From assembly GCA_002699615.1 (NCBI GenBank), contig PAAM01000019.1, forward strand, positions 20,936 through 72,757: a stretch of 51,822 nt of DNA, read 5' to 3'. The notes beneath the pieces were generated by a model. The model was not told where the DNA came from. It saw only the letters and a list, made by a program, of their open reading frames with translations, and searched no databases. How positions within the stretch are numbered: position 1 is the stretch's first letter; every line of letters starts with the position of its first letter. The DNA is from Rhodobiaceae bacterium. GTDB taxonomy: Bacteria > Pseudomonadota > Alphaproteobacteria > Rhizobiales > TMED25. This document shows, piece after piece, positions 25,708 to 33,760 of this stretch. Made by a program: the position numbers and the translations under genes.

Positions 25708-26938
25708 GAATTTAAATTTTATAACGTTTGGGTGCAAACTTAATGCTTTCGAGACGCAAGTTATGAAGGAAAAGGCTGAAAGTCATTTACTTGCTAACCA
25801 TAGTTTCATCAATACTTGTGCAGTAACAAACGAAGCTGTCAAGCAATCAAGAAGAGCTATAAGAAAAGAAAAGAAAAATAACCCAGCTAATAAGATTGTT
25901 GTGACTGGTTGCGCAGCTGAGCTCTACCCATCAGAATTTATTGATATGCCAGAGGTTGATATCGTTATTGGAAATGATGATAAAACCAAATCAAGTACTT
26001 TCATAAATTTAGCGCAAATTAATGGGACAGATAACGAAAAAATTGAGCTCACACACGAAGATCCCCCATTCATAAATAACTTTGATAATAGGACAAGAGC
26101 CTTCGTTCAAATACAAAATGGATGTGATCATAGGTGCACATTTTGTATAATTCCCTATGCAAGAGGAAACTCGAGATCATTAGATGAAGGGCATATAATA
26201 AAACAAGTTCAGAAACTTATTGATAAGGGCTATCAGGAGATAATATTAACAGGTGTTGACATAACTTCTTACGGAAAAGATCTTAATGGGACCATCAATC
26301 TTGGAATACTTGTTAAGAATATTATTAAAAAAACAAATAACCTTAAAAGACTAAGGATTTCTTCAATTGACTCAATAGAAATTGACGATGACTTTCTCGA
26401 GGTATTCTCAAGCGAAGAAGTAATAATGCCCCACTTGCACTTATCTCTTCAGTCCGGTAACGATCTCATTCTGAAAAGAATGCTACGCAGACACCAAACA
26501 TCAGATGCAGTAAAATTTTGTGAAAAGATCCGAAAAATAAGACCAAATAGTGTATTTGGAGCTGATATAATTGCTGGATTTCCAACAGAAACAGACGATA
26601 TGCATAGGAGTACAATGCGACACATTGATGACTGTGATATTACTTACCTACATGTATTCCCATTTTCATCAAAAACTGGAACCCCAGCATCAAAAATGCC
26701 ACAAGTTGAAAAAAATATTATTCAGAATCGAGCAAAAGATTTGAGAACTCTCGGTACGCAAAAAATGAATCTATTCTTAATGAAAGAAATTGGTAAAGAA
26801 AAAGCCATACTTATTGAAAAAAAGGGATTTGGTCGTACTGAACAATACTCAAAGGTAATAATTAATGAAGAAGGCAATCCGGGTGAAATAATTAAAAAAA
26901 AGATTATAGGTATTTCAAAGGATCAACTAATTACATAA
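25700..26938 (+). CDS. mtaB: tRNA t6A37 methylthiotransferase MtaB
   Basis: 412 aa radical-SAM methylthiotransferase that converts t6A to ms2t6A in tRNA. The N-terminal UPF0004 domain opens FITFGCKLNAFETQVM and carries further cluster Cys in FINTCAVTNEAV and VVTGCAAEL. The radical-SAM motif is NGCDHRCTFCIIPYARG (C-x3-C-x2-C, about 147-162), followed by the family's RRHQTSDAVKFC and DIIAGFPTETD. The start overlaps the end of dapF; ftsY follows. Confidence 0.94.
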   Translation: MSKNLNFITFGCKLNAFETQVMKEKAESHLLANHSFINTCAVTNEAVKQSRRAIRKEKKNNPANKIVVTGCAAELYPSEFIDMPEVDIVIGNDDKTKSSTFINLAQINGTDNEKIELTHEDPPFINNFDNRTRAFVQIQNGCDHRCTFCIIPYARGNSRSLDEGHIIKQVQKLIDKGYQEIILTGVDITSYGKDLNGTINLGILVKNIIKKTNNLKRLRISSIDSIEIDDDFLEVFSSEEVIMPHLHLSLQSGNDLILKRMLRRHQTSDAVKFCEKIRKIRPNSVFGADIIAGFPTETDDMHRSTMRHIDDCDITYLHVFPFSSKTGTPASKMPQVEKNIIQNRAKDLRTLGTQKMNLFLMKEIGKEKAILIEKKGFGRTEQYSKVIINEEGNPGEIIKKKIIGISKDQLIT

Positions 26939-26958
26939 ATAAATTTAGATAATTGGAA

Positions 26959-27882
26959 ATGAAAAATACTTGGTTCCAAAAATTAAAAAATAGTCTTACC
27001 AAATCCTCGACAGTAATTTCAGAGGGTATTACAAATATAATTTCATCACGTAAATTAGACGATGAAATACTCCAAGAGCTTGAAGATCTTTTAATAAAGG
27101 CTGATTTGGGCGTAGATAACTCAATTTCAATAATTGAAAATTTAAAAAAAGAAAAATTTAATAAAGATGTTGAAACTGATGAAATAAAAAATTTCTTGGC
27201 TGATCAGATTGAATTAAAACTAGAAGGCTCGTATTCACCATTAGATATAAAAACGTCTAAATCACCTCAAACGATAATTATCGTTGGAGTAAATGGATCA
27301 GGAAAAACGACAACAATAGCTAAGCTCGCATACCTTATGAAAAATCAGGGATCTAGGGTCATTCTGGGGGCAGCTGACACATTTAGAGCGGCAGCCACTC
27401 AACAATTAGAGATGTGGGCTGAAAAATTAAACCTTGATATTGTAAGTTTGCCTGGGACAAAGGATGCTGCTAGCGTTGCTTTTGAGACAATTAAAATTGC
27501 AACAGAAAATAATTATGATATAGCAATTATTGATACAGCGGGAAGACTTCAAAATAGGAGTGAGCTTATGGATGAGCTTGCCAAAATAATAAGAGTCCTG
27601 AAAAAATACGAACCGGAAGCCCCGCATTCAATATTACTTACACTAGATGCAACTGCAGGTCAGAATGCAATTCAGCAAGCTAAAGTCTTTAATGAAATTG
27701 CAAAAATTACTGGGCTTATCGTTACAAAGCTAGATGGCTCTGCAAAGGCTGGATATGTAGTATCAATTTCACAAGAATTAAAAATTCCAATTCACTTCAT
27801 TGGTATCGGAGAAAGCATAGAAGACTTAAGTGACTTCAATACAAAAGATTTTTCACGACTAATCGTTGGGCTTGATAAATAA
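26959..27882 (+). CDS. ftsY: signal recognition particle receptor FtsY
   Basis: About 307 aa SRP receptor GTPase, partner of Ffh. It has a short N domain preceded by only a minimal A region, then the G domain with P-loop GVNGSGKTTTIAKLAY, AADTFRAAATQQLEMWA, DTAGRLQNRSELMDEL and TKLDGSAKAGYV. The long acidic A domain of E. coli FtsY is absent, as is usual in Alphaproteobacteria. The start could be TTG at 26953 or ATG at 26959; neither has a clear ribosome site. It ends 2 bp before the marR-type gene. Confidence 0.94.
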   Translation: MKNTWFQKLKNSLTKSSTVISEGITNIISSRKLDDEILQELEDLLIKADLGVDNSISIIENLKKEKFNKDVETDEIKNFLADQIELKLEGSYSPLDIKTSKSPQTIIIVGVNGSGKTTTIAKLAYLMKNQGSRVILGAADTFRAAATQQLEMWAEKLNLDIVSLPGTKDAASVAFETIKIATENNYDIAIIDTAGRLQNRSELMDELAKIIRVLKKYEPEAPHSILLTLDATAGQNAIQQAKVFNEIAKITGLIVTKLDGSAKAGYVVSISQELKIPIHFIGIGESIEDLSDFNTKDFSRLIVGLDK

Positions 27883-27884
27883 AA

Positions 27885-28331
27885 ATGCCTGTCAGGAAGA
27901 AGCCACCAAACTCTGAAAATCCAAAAGGATCAGTATTTCTATTGTTCCACCAAGTACAACAAAAAATGGATATAGAACAAAAAAATCTTTTTCTGAAATA
28001 CGATATAACACCAAGACAATTTATTGTACTTCAAACGATTGATTTCCAACCAGGGTCTAATCAAAATGAAATTGTAAAGTCGATCAATATAGATCGATCA
28101 ACGCTTAGCAAGATTATACAAAAGCTAGAAACTAAAAATTACATATCTAGTCAACACAGAAAAGTAGATAAAAGACATAAAGAGATAGGTATTACGTCAA
28201 AAGGCAGGAACATGCTAAGAAGGCTCCAGCAGAACGTGAAGGAGCTAGAAAATAGCTTCATCAGAGAAATTGAGCTCGATACAAAAAAGAAATTTTTATC
28301 AAGTCTCAGGACATACGTAACTAATAAATAA
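27885..28331 (+). CDS. MarR family transcriptional regulator
   Basis: 148 aa winged-helix regulator. The recognition helix region QNEIVKSINIDRSTLSKIIQKLETKNYISSQ and the wing KVDKRHKEIGITSKGR match MarR proteins, flanked by dimerisation helices at both ends. It is tightly linked to ftsY (2 bp gap) and convergent with the Y-family polymerase gene. Its ligand and targets are unknown. The catabolic operons of the window are 8 kb or more away, so a link to them is not indicated. Confidence 0.88.
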   Translation: MPVRKKPPNSENPKGSVFLLFHQVQQKMDIEQKNLFLKYDITPRQFIVLQTIDFQPGSNQNEIVKSINIDRSTLSKIIQKLETKNYISSQHRKVDKRHKEIGITSKGRNMLRRLQQNVKELENSFIREIELDTKKKFLSSLRTYVTNK

Positions 28332-28359
28332 AATCACACAAAAGATATTTTTAAGAAAA

Positions 28360-29562
28360 CTACTCCCTTTCAAAAAACCCTGGGTGTTCCCTATGAATCC
28401 CAAAATTTACCATCCTTTTTCCGTAACGCATATTTAAATTATCAATAGATGTAGATAATTTTTCCCTAGTATTTTTTTCGCCTGGATATAAATTTAATAA
28501 AAATTCACCTGACCTATCTTGCAAATAAATTAATCCACTCAGCCTAACACCAACAAAGTCTACCTTTTTGGGATTTAGCATTAAGATCATTTTATCCCAT
28601 AGTTTTTTAAATTCTTTCAGAAAAAAGAATGTATCTTGGGAGAAAGAAAAAGTTATGGAGTCCTGCCAAACCCCAATATCATTTAGTCTAATAAAAATAT
28701 CTAGACGACTTGAACAGTAACTATATTTTCTGATTCGTTCGGTGGATTTTTCTAACAGCCATCTACCTACGAGGTAAGCTCTATTTGGAGAACGGTTCTC
28801 CGGCGAAAGAACCTTTGAATTACCATAACTACCTCTGTTAGATCTATTGATAGGAATATTCTCACCTTTCAGAGCTCTTACAAATCGTTCACCCTCTATG
28901 GATCTCCAAACTAACCTAGCATGACGTGGATCCATTTCACATAAATCTTTAATAGAATATATTCTCGCTCCTAAAAGCCTCCGTTTAATACCTTTGGAAA
29001 TTCCAGGAAGATCTTCTAAGGATAGGTGGTTAATCTTTCCGGGCATATTCTCTTCACATAACCATTGTAATCCATTTGGCTTTTGTAGCTTACCTGCGAT
29101 TTTCGCCAATAAAGGATTCGGTCCAATGCCTATTGATAGTCTTATTTCTTCGCCAACCTCTCTCCCAATAAGACCCTTTATCTTTGTTGATAGGTCTATT
29201 GCTTTAGAGAGTTTTGAATAACCATTACCCAAATATATTTGAAACTCATCAATGGATCTCACGCTTTCCAGTTCAGCTACGCTATCTAGTAAATATGAAA
29301 TATATCTATTGTACTTTGCATATAACTTATGCCTACTCTGTCTAAAATTAATAGCTGGACACAAGATCTTAGCCTCATAAACTCTAGTCCCTGTTTTTAC
29401 ACCATAAGCCTTCGCTTCATAACTAGCGGCTACCACGCATCCCGCATCATTATTTATAGCCGCTATGGCCACAGGCTTATTTCGCAAATTAGGGTCTAAC
29501 TGCTGTTCAATACTTGCAAAAAAACTATCCATATCAATATATAGGGTCCTAAAATTAGTCAT
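28360..29562 (-). CDS. Y-family translesion DNA polymerase (Pol IV-like)
   Basis: 400 aa protein. Palm motifs YIDMDSFFASIE (first catalytic Asp residues) and SIDEFQIYL (Asp-Glu pair) are intact, so it should be an active lesion-bypass polymerase. A helix-hairpin-helix thumb (LPGISKGIKRRLLGARI) and a little-finger domain follow. The steric-gate region and the ARLVWRSIEGERFVRALKGE segment resemble the alphaproteobacterial DinB/UmuC-like branch rather than canonical E. coli DinB. A possible weak beta-clamp peptide is LLNLY near residue 360. It diverges from a small charged protein with only 53 bp between them. Confidence 0.9.
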   Translation of the reverse strand: MTNFRTLYIDMDSFFASIEQQLDPNLRNKPVAIAAINNDAGCVVAASYEAKAYGVKTGTRVYEAKILCPAINFRQSRHKLYAKYNRYISYLLDSVAELESVRSIDEFQIYLGNGYSKLSKAIDLSTKIKGLIGREVGEEIRLSIGIGPNPLLAKIAGKLQKPNGLQWLCEENMPGKINHLSLEDLPGISKGIKRRLLGARIYSIKDLCEMDPRHARLVWRSIEGERFVRALKGENIPINRSNRGSYGNSKVLSPENRSPNRAYLVGRWLLEKSTERIRKYSYCSSRLDIFIRLNDIGVWQDSITFSFSQDTFFFLKEFKKLWDKMILMLNPKKVDFVGVRLSGLIYLQDRSGEFLLNLYPGEKNTREKLSTSIDNLNMRYGKRMVNFGIHREHPGFFERE

Positions 29563-29615
29563 TTATAATTTTTTTCTTTATTTTTTTTATTTTTGTTCTT
29601 ATTTTGTTCTATACT

Positions 29616-29918
29616 ATGGAGAAAAAAAAACAATTAAAAAATGTTGCCTTTGGTGGTGATTGGTCTGAAAAAAGCTTAGAGAATTATGAAAAAAAAATCT
29701 TCTTAAGAGAAATGAATAGAATAAAAGAATCTTGCTTCTCGAATGAGATAAGAGAAGAAGATCTGCAAAGAGTTTTATATTACATTAAAAATAACTTAGA
29801 AAAAGGCCATATATTCGCAAAATCATTCGAAGAAAAACTTAGAATAGAAGATCCTTATCTGAGAAAAACAGAGTTAATGAAGACTATAGATAATATAAGA
29901 AAATGGCTGGGAGTCTAA
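29616..29918 (+). CDS. small charged hypothetical protein divergent from the Y-family polymerase
   Basis: 100 aa, rich in Lys and Glu and predicted mostly helical, with no domain I recognise. It opens MEKKKQLKNVAFGGDWSEKS and ends DNIRKWLGV. I chose ATG at 29616; a TTG at 29604 would add four residues. No ribosome site is visible. Its close divergent position to the translesion polymerase suggests shared regulation, which is inference. Confidence 0.65.
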   Translation: MEKKKQLKNVAFGGDWSEKSLENYEKKIFLREMNRIKESCFSNEIREEDLQRVLYYIKNNLEKGHIFAKSFEEKLRIEDPYLRKTELMKTIDNIRKWLGV

Positions 29919-29935
29919 TGATTAATTATTTACAG

Positions 29936-30265
29936 TCACCCTGATTGAGTCCCAGACATAGTGAATATAATCAAAACGCCTACAGTTATTAGTCCAATGC
30001 CAATTAATGCAGCCAAATCAAGATTTTGTTTAAAATAAAAGTAACCGACAAGAGTAACTAATACAATACCTAGCCCCGACCATATTGCATAAACAATGCC
30101 AACCGCCAGATATTTCAAGGTAATCGCAGATAAGAAAAGCGCTACACAAAAAAGAGCTATAGCCAGGATAGATGGGAAGAGTTGCGTAAAACCATTAGAC
30201 ATTTTTAAAAATGTAGTACCGAGGGTTTCTGCAATTACCGCTAAAAATAAATATAACCAATGCAT
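29936..30265 (-). CDS. small multidrug resistance (SMR/EmrE-like) transporter
   Basis: 109 aa with four hydrophobic segments filling the whole length, the SMR family size. The essential membrane Glu is in the first helix (LAVIAETLGTTFLK) and the conserved AIWSGLGIVLVTLVGYFYF is in the third. It works as a dimeric proton-coupled exporter of cationic or guanidinium compounds. The EmrE/SugE subtype is not certain. It is in the same orientation as the upstream MFS gene, with a 49-bp gap. Confidence 0.92.
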   Translation of the reverse strand: MHWLYLFLAVIAETLGTTFLKMSNGFTQLFPSILAIALFCVALFLSAITLKYLAVGIVYAIWSGLGIVLVTLVGYFYFKQNLDLAALIGIGLITVGVLIIFTMSGTQSG

Positions 30266-30314
30266 CTTATAAAGATCCTACCTTTGGTATATAGTAATTT
30301 AATAATCTGAAAGT

Positions 30315-31547
30315 TCAATTATTAAGATCTTTCATATCCTTTACCTCCTTCAGACCCGGAAACAGAAACCACCAAATAATTGAAAAAGAAACTGTTAATA
30401 CTCCACCTGCCATAATCGCGGGAGCTATGCCAATAATAGTTGCGGACAAACCTGCCCTAAAGTCTCCTAATTCATTCGACCCCGTTGTTATGACAGAGTG
30501 AACTGACATGACCCTACCTCTCATATTATCTGGTGTAACAAGTTGCACTATTATCTGTCTTATGTTCATGCTAATCATATCGGATGCTCCATAAATAAAA
30601 AGTGCGACAAGTGATATCCATAATACAGTAGATAGAGCGAATGTTATTGTGGCACACCCAAAAATAATAATTGAATAAATTAACGTCCTACCAGGATATC
30701 TTAATGATGGTAATTGAGATAATATCATTGCTGCAAATAATGCACCGATTGATGGTGTTGCTCTAAGTATTCCAAGACCCTCTGGACCAATATCCAAAAT
30801 ATCAATGGCAAATATAGGCAGCATACCCATGACACTACTAAACAGCATAGCAACAATATCTATTGTCATTGTTCCAAGAACTATTTTTGATTTCCATACA
30901 TAAACAAACCCACTGAGCAAAACTTTTATATTTATCCTCTTAATTTCTCCAGATCCACTTCCAATATTCGGAAGAGATATCGCACTTAATGTTGAGATAA
31001 TGAAGCCAATTAGAGCTACTAAATAAACCCACTCATTAAAATATGCGATTAATATCCCAGCAGCAATTGGACCTGCCAGTGAACCAAACTCTTCAAAAAA
31101 ATTCACATAATGTACGGCCCTTGGAAAAATCTCAGATTTAACTAAATTCGGAAGAATCGCAAAGCTACTTGGACCTTGAAATGACATTGCTACCCCGTGT
31201 AATATCAATATCAAATAAATTGGAATGACTGAGCCATCATCTAATTTATAAACAGAGTAATATAAAAGAAACCCAGCAACAAAAATCTGAACTATATTGC
31301 ATATTATGAGTATATATCTCCTATTGTACTTGTCTGCGATAACACCTGCCGGTAAAATTAAGAAGAATTGTGGGGCAAATTGAATAAGTCCAATAAGTCC
31401 TAAAGCGAGCGGACTTCCAGTCTGTACATATATTTGCCAACCAACCGCTAAACTTATAATTTTAAGAGCGAAATGACCGAACCATGTAAGACTTATAAAC
31501 TTTAATAGATTTATATTGAGTAATACACTTTGAGAAAATTTATACAT
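30315..31547 (-). CDS. major facilitator superfamily transporter (MFS_3/EntS-like)
   Basis: 410 aa membrane protein with about 12 hydrophobic segments. The loop 2-3 motif is AGVIADKYNRRYIL, the equivalent of the MFS signature, and GRVMSVHSVI appears in the second half. The opening SLTWFGHFALKIISLAVGWQ matches the MFS_3 exporter group that includes EntS-like carriers. Substrate unknown. Likely cotranscribed with the downstream SMR gene. Confidence 0.87.
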   Translation of the reverse strand: MYKFSQSVLLNINLLKFISLTWFGHFALKIISLAVGWQIYVQTGSPLALGLIGLIQFAPQFFLILPAGVIADKYNRRYILIICNIVQIFVAGFLLYYSVYKLDDGSVIPIYLILILHGVAMSFQGPSSFAILPNLVKSEIFPRAVHYVNFFEEFGSLAGPIAAGILIAYFNEWVYLVALIGFIISTLSAISLPNIGSGSGEIKRINIKVLLSGFVYVWKSKIVLGTMTIDIVAMLFSSVMGMLPIFAIDILDIGPEGLGILRATPSIGALFAAMILSQLPSLRYPGRTLIYSIIIFGCATITFALSTVLWISLVALFIYGASDMISMNIRQIIVQLVTPDNMRGRVMSVHSVITTGSNELGDFRAGLSATIIGIAPAIMAGGVLTVSFSIIWWFLFPGLKEVKDMKDLNN

Positions 31548-31668
31548 CTATTATTGATCCAATTTATTTATTTCAGTCGCTGTGATAAAATACATATGGA
31601 TGATTCGTATGAAAGCGGCTAAAATAAATCATACATAAAGCCGAGACAGAACTTATTCAAGATTAAAT

Positions 31669-31932
31669 ATGAAACTAATATATAAATTATTAATAAGATT
31701 AACTTTGTTGTTAGGGGTTATTTCTTATCTTTTCACGGTTGGCATTGCATTTGTAAAAAATGGGTTTGTAATTGGGGTCCTGAGTGCAAGCCTCCCGTTA
31801 CTCTCAAATGCTTATTGGACATACGCATTGTGGAGTGAGTCTGATAAATTTTATCAGATATATGTTAATGGGCAAATTCTGCTTTTTTTACTCATAATAT
31901 TCAGCATTGCGCTACATAAGTTAAAATCCTAA
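31669..31932 (+). CDS. small membrane protein of unknown function
   Basis: 87 aa with three hydrophobic segments (about 5-25, 30-50 and 65-83) and a basic C-terminus. The middle SASLPLLSNAYWTYALW is loosely reminiscent of ATP-synthase-I-like small membrane proteins, but I do not assign it. It starts with ATG and has no strong ribosome site. It is convergent with the tRNA-Arg gene and divergent from the MFS gene. Confidence 0.6.
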   Translation: MKLIYKLLIRLTLLLGVISYLFTVGIAFVKNGFVIGVLSASLPLLSNAYWTYALWSESDKFYQIYVNGQILLFLLIIFSIALHKLKS

Positions 31933-31939
31933 ATTATTA

Positions 31940-32016
31940 TGGCGCACCCGGAGAGATTCGAACTCCCGACCAAGTGGTTCGAAGCCACCTACTCTATCCA
32001 GCTGAGCTACGGGTGC
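31940..32016 (-). tRNA. tRNA-Arg (anticodon TCG)
   Basis: 77-nt cloverleaf with encoded CCA at its 3' end (31940-31942). Acceptor arms GCACCCG and CGGGTGC pair perfectly, the D arm is GCTC/GAGT and the T loop is TTCGAAT. The anticodon loop is CTTCGAA, giving TCG, which reads CGA and probably CGG arginine codons. It lies alone between a small membrane protein and an SDR. Confidence 0.96.
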
Positions 32017-32052
32017 AAGATACCAAATTCAAAATCGCTAAAATTACAATAT

Positions 32053-32898
32053 CTAAAGCTTCGATGAAATTCTATCAAATAGATTATCTGTCAAAGATCT
32101 TTTCAAGTACATCATTATCACTGTCGCCCAAGTAATCCTGTATCTTATACGTGGATTACTCGCTGTACAAGCGTGAATAACAGCTTCACTAACAGCATTT
32201 GGTAATAGCTCAAAAGTAGTTTTCTTAAGTTTCTGCGCTTCTAACCTTGGAATTATTTTATTTAAATAAAGTAATTTATAGTCAGATACCTGCCAATCAA
32301 TGGACTCCTTAAAACGGATATAACTATTTTCTCGAAACTTTGTAGTAATCGGGCCAGGTTGTATTATGATTACTTTTATGTTTTCATTTTTCATTTCTAA
32401 TCGGAGGGTATCTGACAGTGCTTCAATGGCATATTTCGTCGCCGTGTAGGCACCACGATATTTTAGTGCCATAAAACCTAAAATTGATGAGTTTTGTATT
32501 ATCCTACCAGAGCCCCTCTCTTTCATGTATGGGATAACCTCTTTTGTGAGTGAATGCCACCCAAAAAAATTGGTTTCAAAGATTCCCCTCAAGGAATCCA
32601 CAGGAATATCTTCTACCAAAGCTGGCAGTCCATAGGCCCCATTATTAAATAAAACATCAATCTTACCGTCAGTTTTATCCAAGGCGAATTCCAGTCCTGA
32701 TAGAATCGATTTTTGGTTGTCATAATCAATAACGGTACTCAAGAGACCATATTTTTCTGTCAATATTTTACAATCCTCTTCTTTACGACAAGAAGCTATA
32801 ACATTCCATCCCAAATCACTTAAATCCTTTGCTACAGCTAGGCCTATCCCACTTGAGGACCCGGTGATTAAAATACTTTTCTTGTTATTATCCATCAT
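32053..32898 (-). CDS. short-chain dehydrogenase/reductase
   Basis: 281 aa classical SDR. The cofactor motif is TGSSSGIGLAV near residue 12, the structural motif is NNGAYG, the catalytic Ser is in QNSSILG and the Tyr-Lys pair is in YTATKYA. A C-terminal extension with basic and hydrophobic residues (MMYLKRSLTDNLFDRI) may associate with membranes. It has its own promoter region in the 265-bp gap shared with the divergent small hydrophobic proteins. Substrate unknown. Confidence 0.9.
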   Translation of the reverse strand: MMDNNKKSILITGSSSGIGLAVAKDLSDLGWNVIASCRKEEDCKILTEKYGLLSTVIDYDNQKSILSGLEFALDKTDGKIDVLFNNGAYGLPALVEDIPVDSLRGIFETNFFGWHSLTKEVIPYMKERGSGRIIQNSSILGFMALKYRGAYTATKYAIEALSDTLRLEMKNENIKVIIIQPGPITTKFRENSYIRFKESIDWQVSDYKLLYLNKIIPRLEAQKLKKTTFELLPNAVSEAVIHACTASNPRIRYRITWATVIMMYLKRSLTDNLFDRISSKL

Positions 32899-33051
32899 TC
32901 ACTTTAGTTAAATTTAAAAAGTTTTATTTTAGTTTTTGTTTAATAAAATTGCAATTCTCAGAAAAGGTACACTAACTGTGTATAAAAATAACCTAAAAAT
33001 TTAAATCGTGATTAAGATTTTATAAACTATTCAACAATTAGAATACCTATA

Positions 33052-33100
33052 AAGTGATGTAATTTTAATCACTTGACTATTTTTTTGGCATATTTAGACT
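33052..33100 (+). promoter_or_regulatory. candidate promoter with overlapping inverted repeat for the small hydrophobic protein pair
   Basis: A -35 hexamer TTGACT (33073-33078) and a -10 TAGACT (33095-33100) are 16 bp apart. The -35 overlaps the right arm of a perfect inverted repeat: AAGTGAT at 33052-33058, 9-nt centre, ATCACTT at 33068-33074. The arrangement suggests an operator. The predicted leader to the first start codon is about 58 nt. The rest of the 265-bp gap (32899-33163) is AT-rich with only a short TACAC/GTGTA repeat at 32968-32982. Confidence 0.4.
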
Positions 33101-33163
33101 TAAATAGTGATTCTATTTATAAGTTTAAACACTAAAAAATAGAAAATAAAGATGGGAGAAGTT

Positions 33164-33397
33164 ATGACAGCTTTATTAGACAACTTGAGAGGTATTCTAA
33201 AGAATTCTCTCGAAATAGCGCTTTGGGCGGTAGCACTGCTTACTCTACTTCAAGTTTTGTTTGGTGATAGTTTTGTATTACTATTCGGAATCGATGTACT
33301 GGGTAATATTGGTGGACTTATGGCTCAATTTGGTAGCGAAGGACTTGTTGGCTTAATAGCCGCGGGTCTTGTTGCGTACTTAATTAGCAGAAAGTAG
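33164..33397 (+). CDS. small hydrophobic protein, first of a tandem paralogous pair
   Basis: 77 aa. An amphipathic N-terminus (LLDNLRGILKNSLE) is followed by a hydrophobic helix (IALWAVALLTLLQVLF), a glycine-rich linker (DVLGNIGGLMAQFGSEG) and a second hydrophobic helix (LVGLIAAGLVAYLI) with a basic end, SRK. I chose ATG 33164 because GGGAG at 33154-33158 is 5 nt upstream; the longer reading from 33152 would bury the ribosome site. It is clearly homologous to the gene at 33490: both share Q-x-LF-x-D, V-x-GN, QF-x3-GL-x-G and IAA. I do not recognise the family. A two-helix inner-membrane protein made at high level is the best description. Confidence 0.75.
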   Translation: MTALLDNLRGILKNSLEIALWAVALLTLLQVLFGDSFVLLFGIDVLGNIGGLMAQFGSEGLVGLIAAGLVAYLISRK

Positions 33398-33453
33398 CAC
33401 AAGCACTATAATAAAGGGATTTATGGTGTTTAGCTTCTTTTAAGCACTGTAAA

Positions 33454-33475
33454 TTGTTAAACTTTTTTTTAACAA
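33454..33475 (+). other. hairpin directly upstream of the second small hydrophobic gene
   Basis: Perfect 8-bp arms TTGTTAAA (33454-33461) and TTTAACAA (33468-33475) enclose a 6-nt C/T loop. The stem ends 2 nt before the GGGAG ribosome site. It could be an mRNA stability or processing element, a translational control, or a weak attenuator. Confidence 0.5.
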
Positions 33476-33489
33476 ATGGGAGAAATAAC

Positions 33490-33705
33490 ATGTTTTCATC
33501 ACTAACTGGCACACTCAGAAGTGGCATCGACGTTGCGTTAGTTTTAGTTGGGTTAGGGGTTGTTTTGCAAATCCTTTTCCCGGATGCATTAGCATTCATT
33601 AACGCTAACGTTGCCGGAAACCTGATTGATTTAATAAATCAATTCTCAGGTGCTGGTCTAATTGGTGTGATCGCAGCATTGATTGTTGTTGACCAATTAA
33701 AATAG
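33490..33705 (+). CDS. small hydrophobic protein, second of a tandem paralogous pair
   Basis: 71 aa with the same layout as its neighbour: MFSSLTGTLRSGIDVA, a hydrophobic helix (LVLVGLGVVLQILF), a linker (NVAGNLIDLINQFSGAG) and a second helix (LIGVIAALIVVD) ending QLK. The start is ATG 33490, with GGGAG (33478-33482) 7 nt upstream; an in-frame TTG at 33454 would read through the hairpin and the ribosome site and is rejected. A strong terminator follows its stop codon by about 16 bp. Function unknown. It lacks any signal peptide cleavage site or Cys. Confidence 0.75.
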   Translation: MFSSLTGTLRSGIDVALVLVGLGVVLQILFPDALAFINANVAGNLIDLINQFSGAGLIGVIAALIVVDQLK

Positions 33706-33720
33706 TTAATTTCAATAAAT

Positions 33721-33760
33721 AAAAATGGGGGCTAATGTGTTATATTTAGTCCCTATTTTT
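33721..33760. terminator. bidirectional rho-independent terminator
   Basis: A 15-bp stem (33721-33735 with 33746-33760, two G-U pairs on the plus-strand RNA) has a GC core, A tract on the left, T tract on the right and a 10-nt loop. It serves the small hydrophobic pair on the plus strand and, with T's on both sides, probably the convergent ABC ATPase gene, whose stop codon (33753-33755) lies inside the stem. Confidence 0.85.

Noticed and set aside
31600-31660. Possible structured RNA before the small membrane protein (CGGCT/AGCCG and GTATGA/TCATAC pairs)
   Set aside because: The pairings are short, interleaved rather than nested and could not form one stable stem, so no RNA gene or riboswitch is claimed.
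33152-33163. Upstream ATG for the first mini-protein
   Set aside because: It lies on top of the GGGAG ribosome site that serves the ATG at 33164; the paralogue also starts at the equivalent later site.
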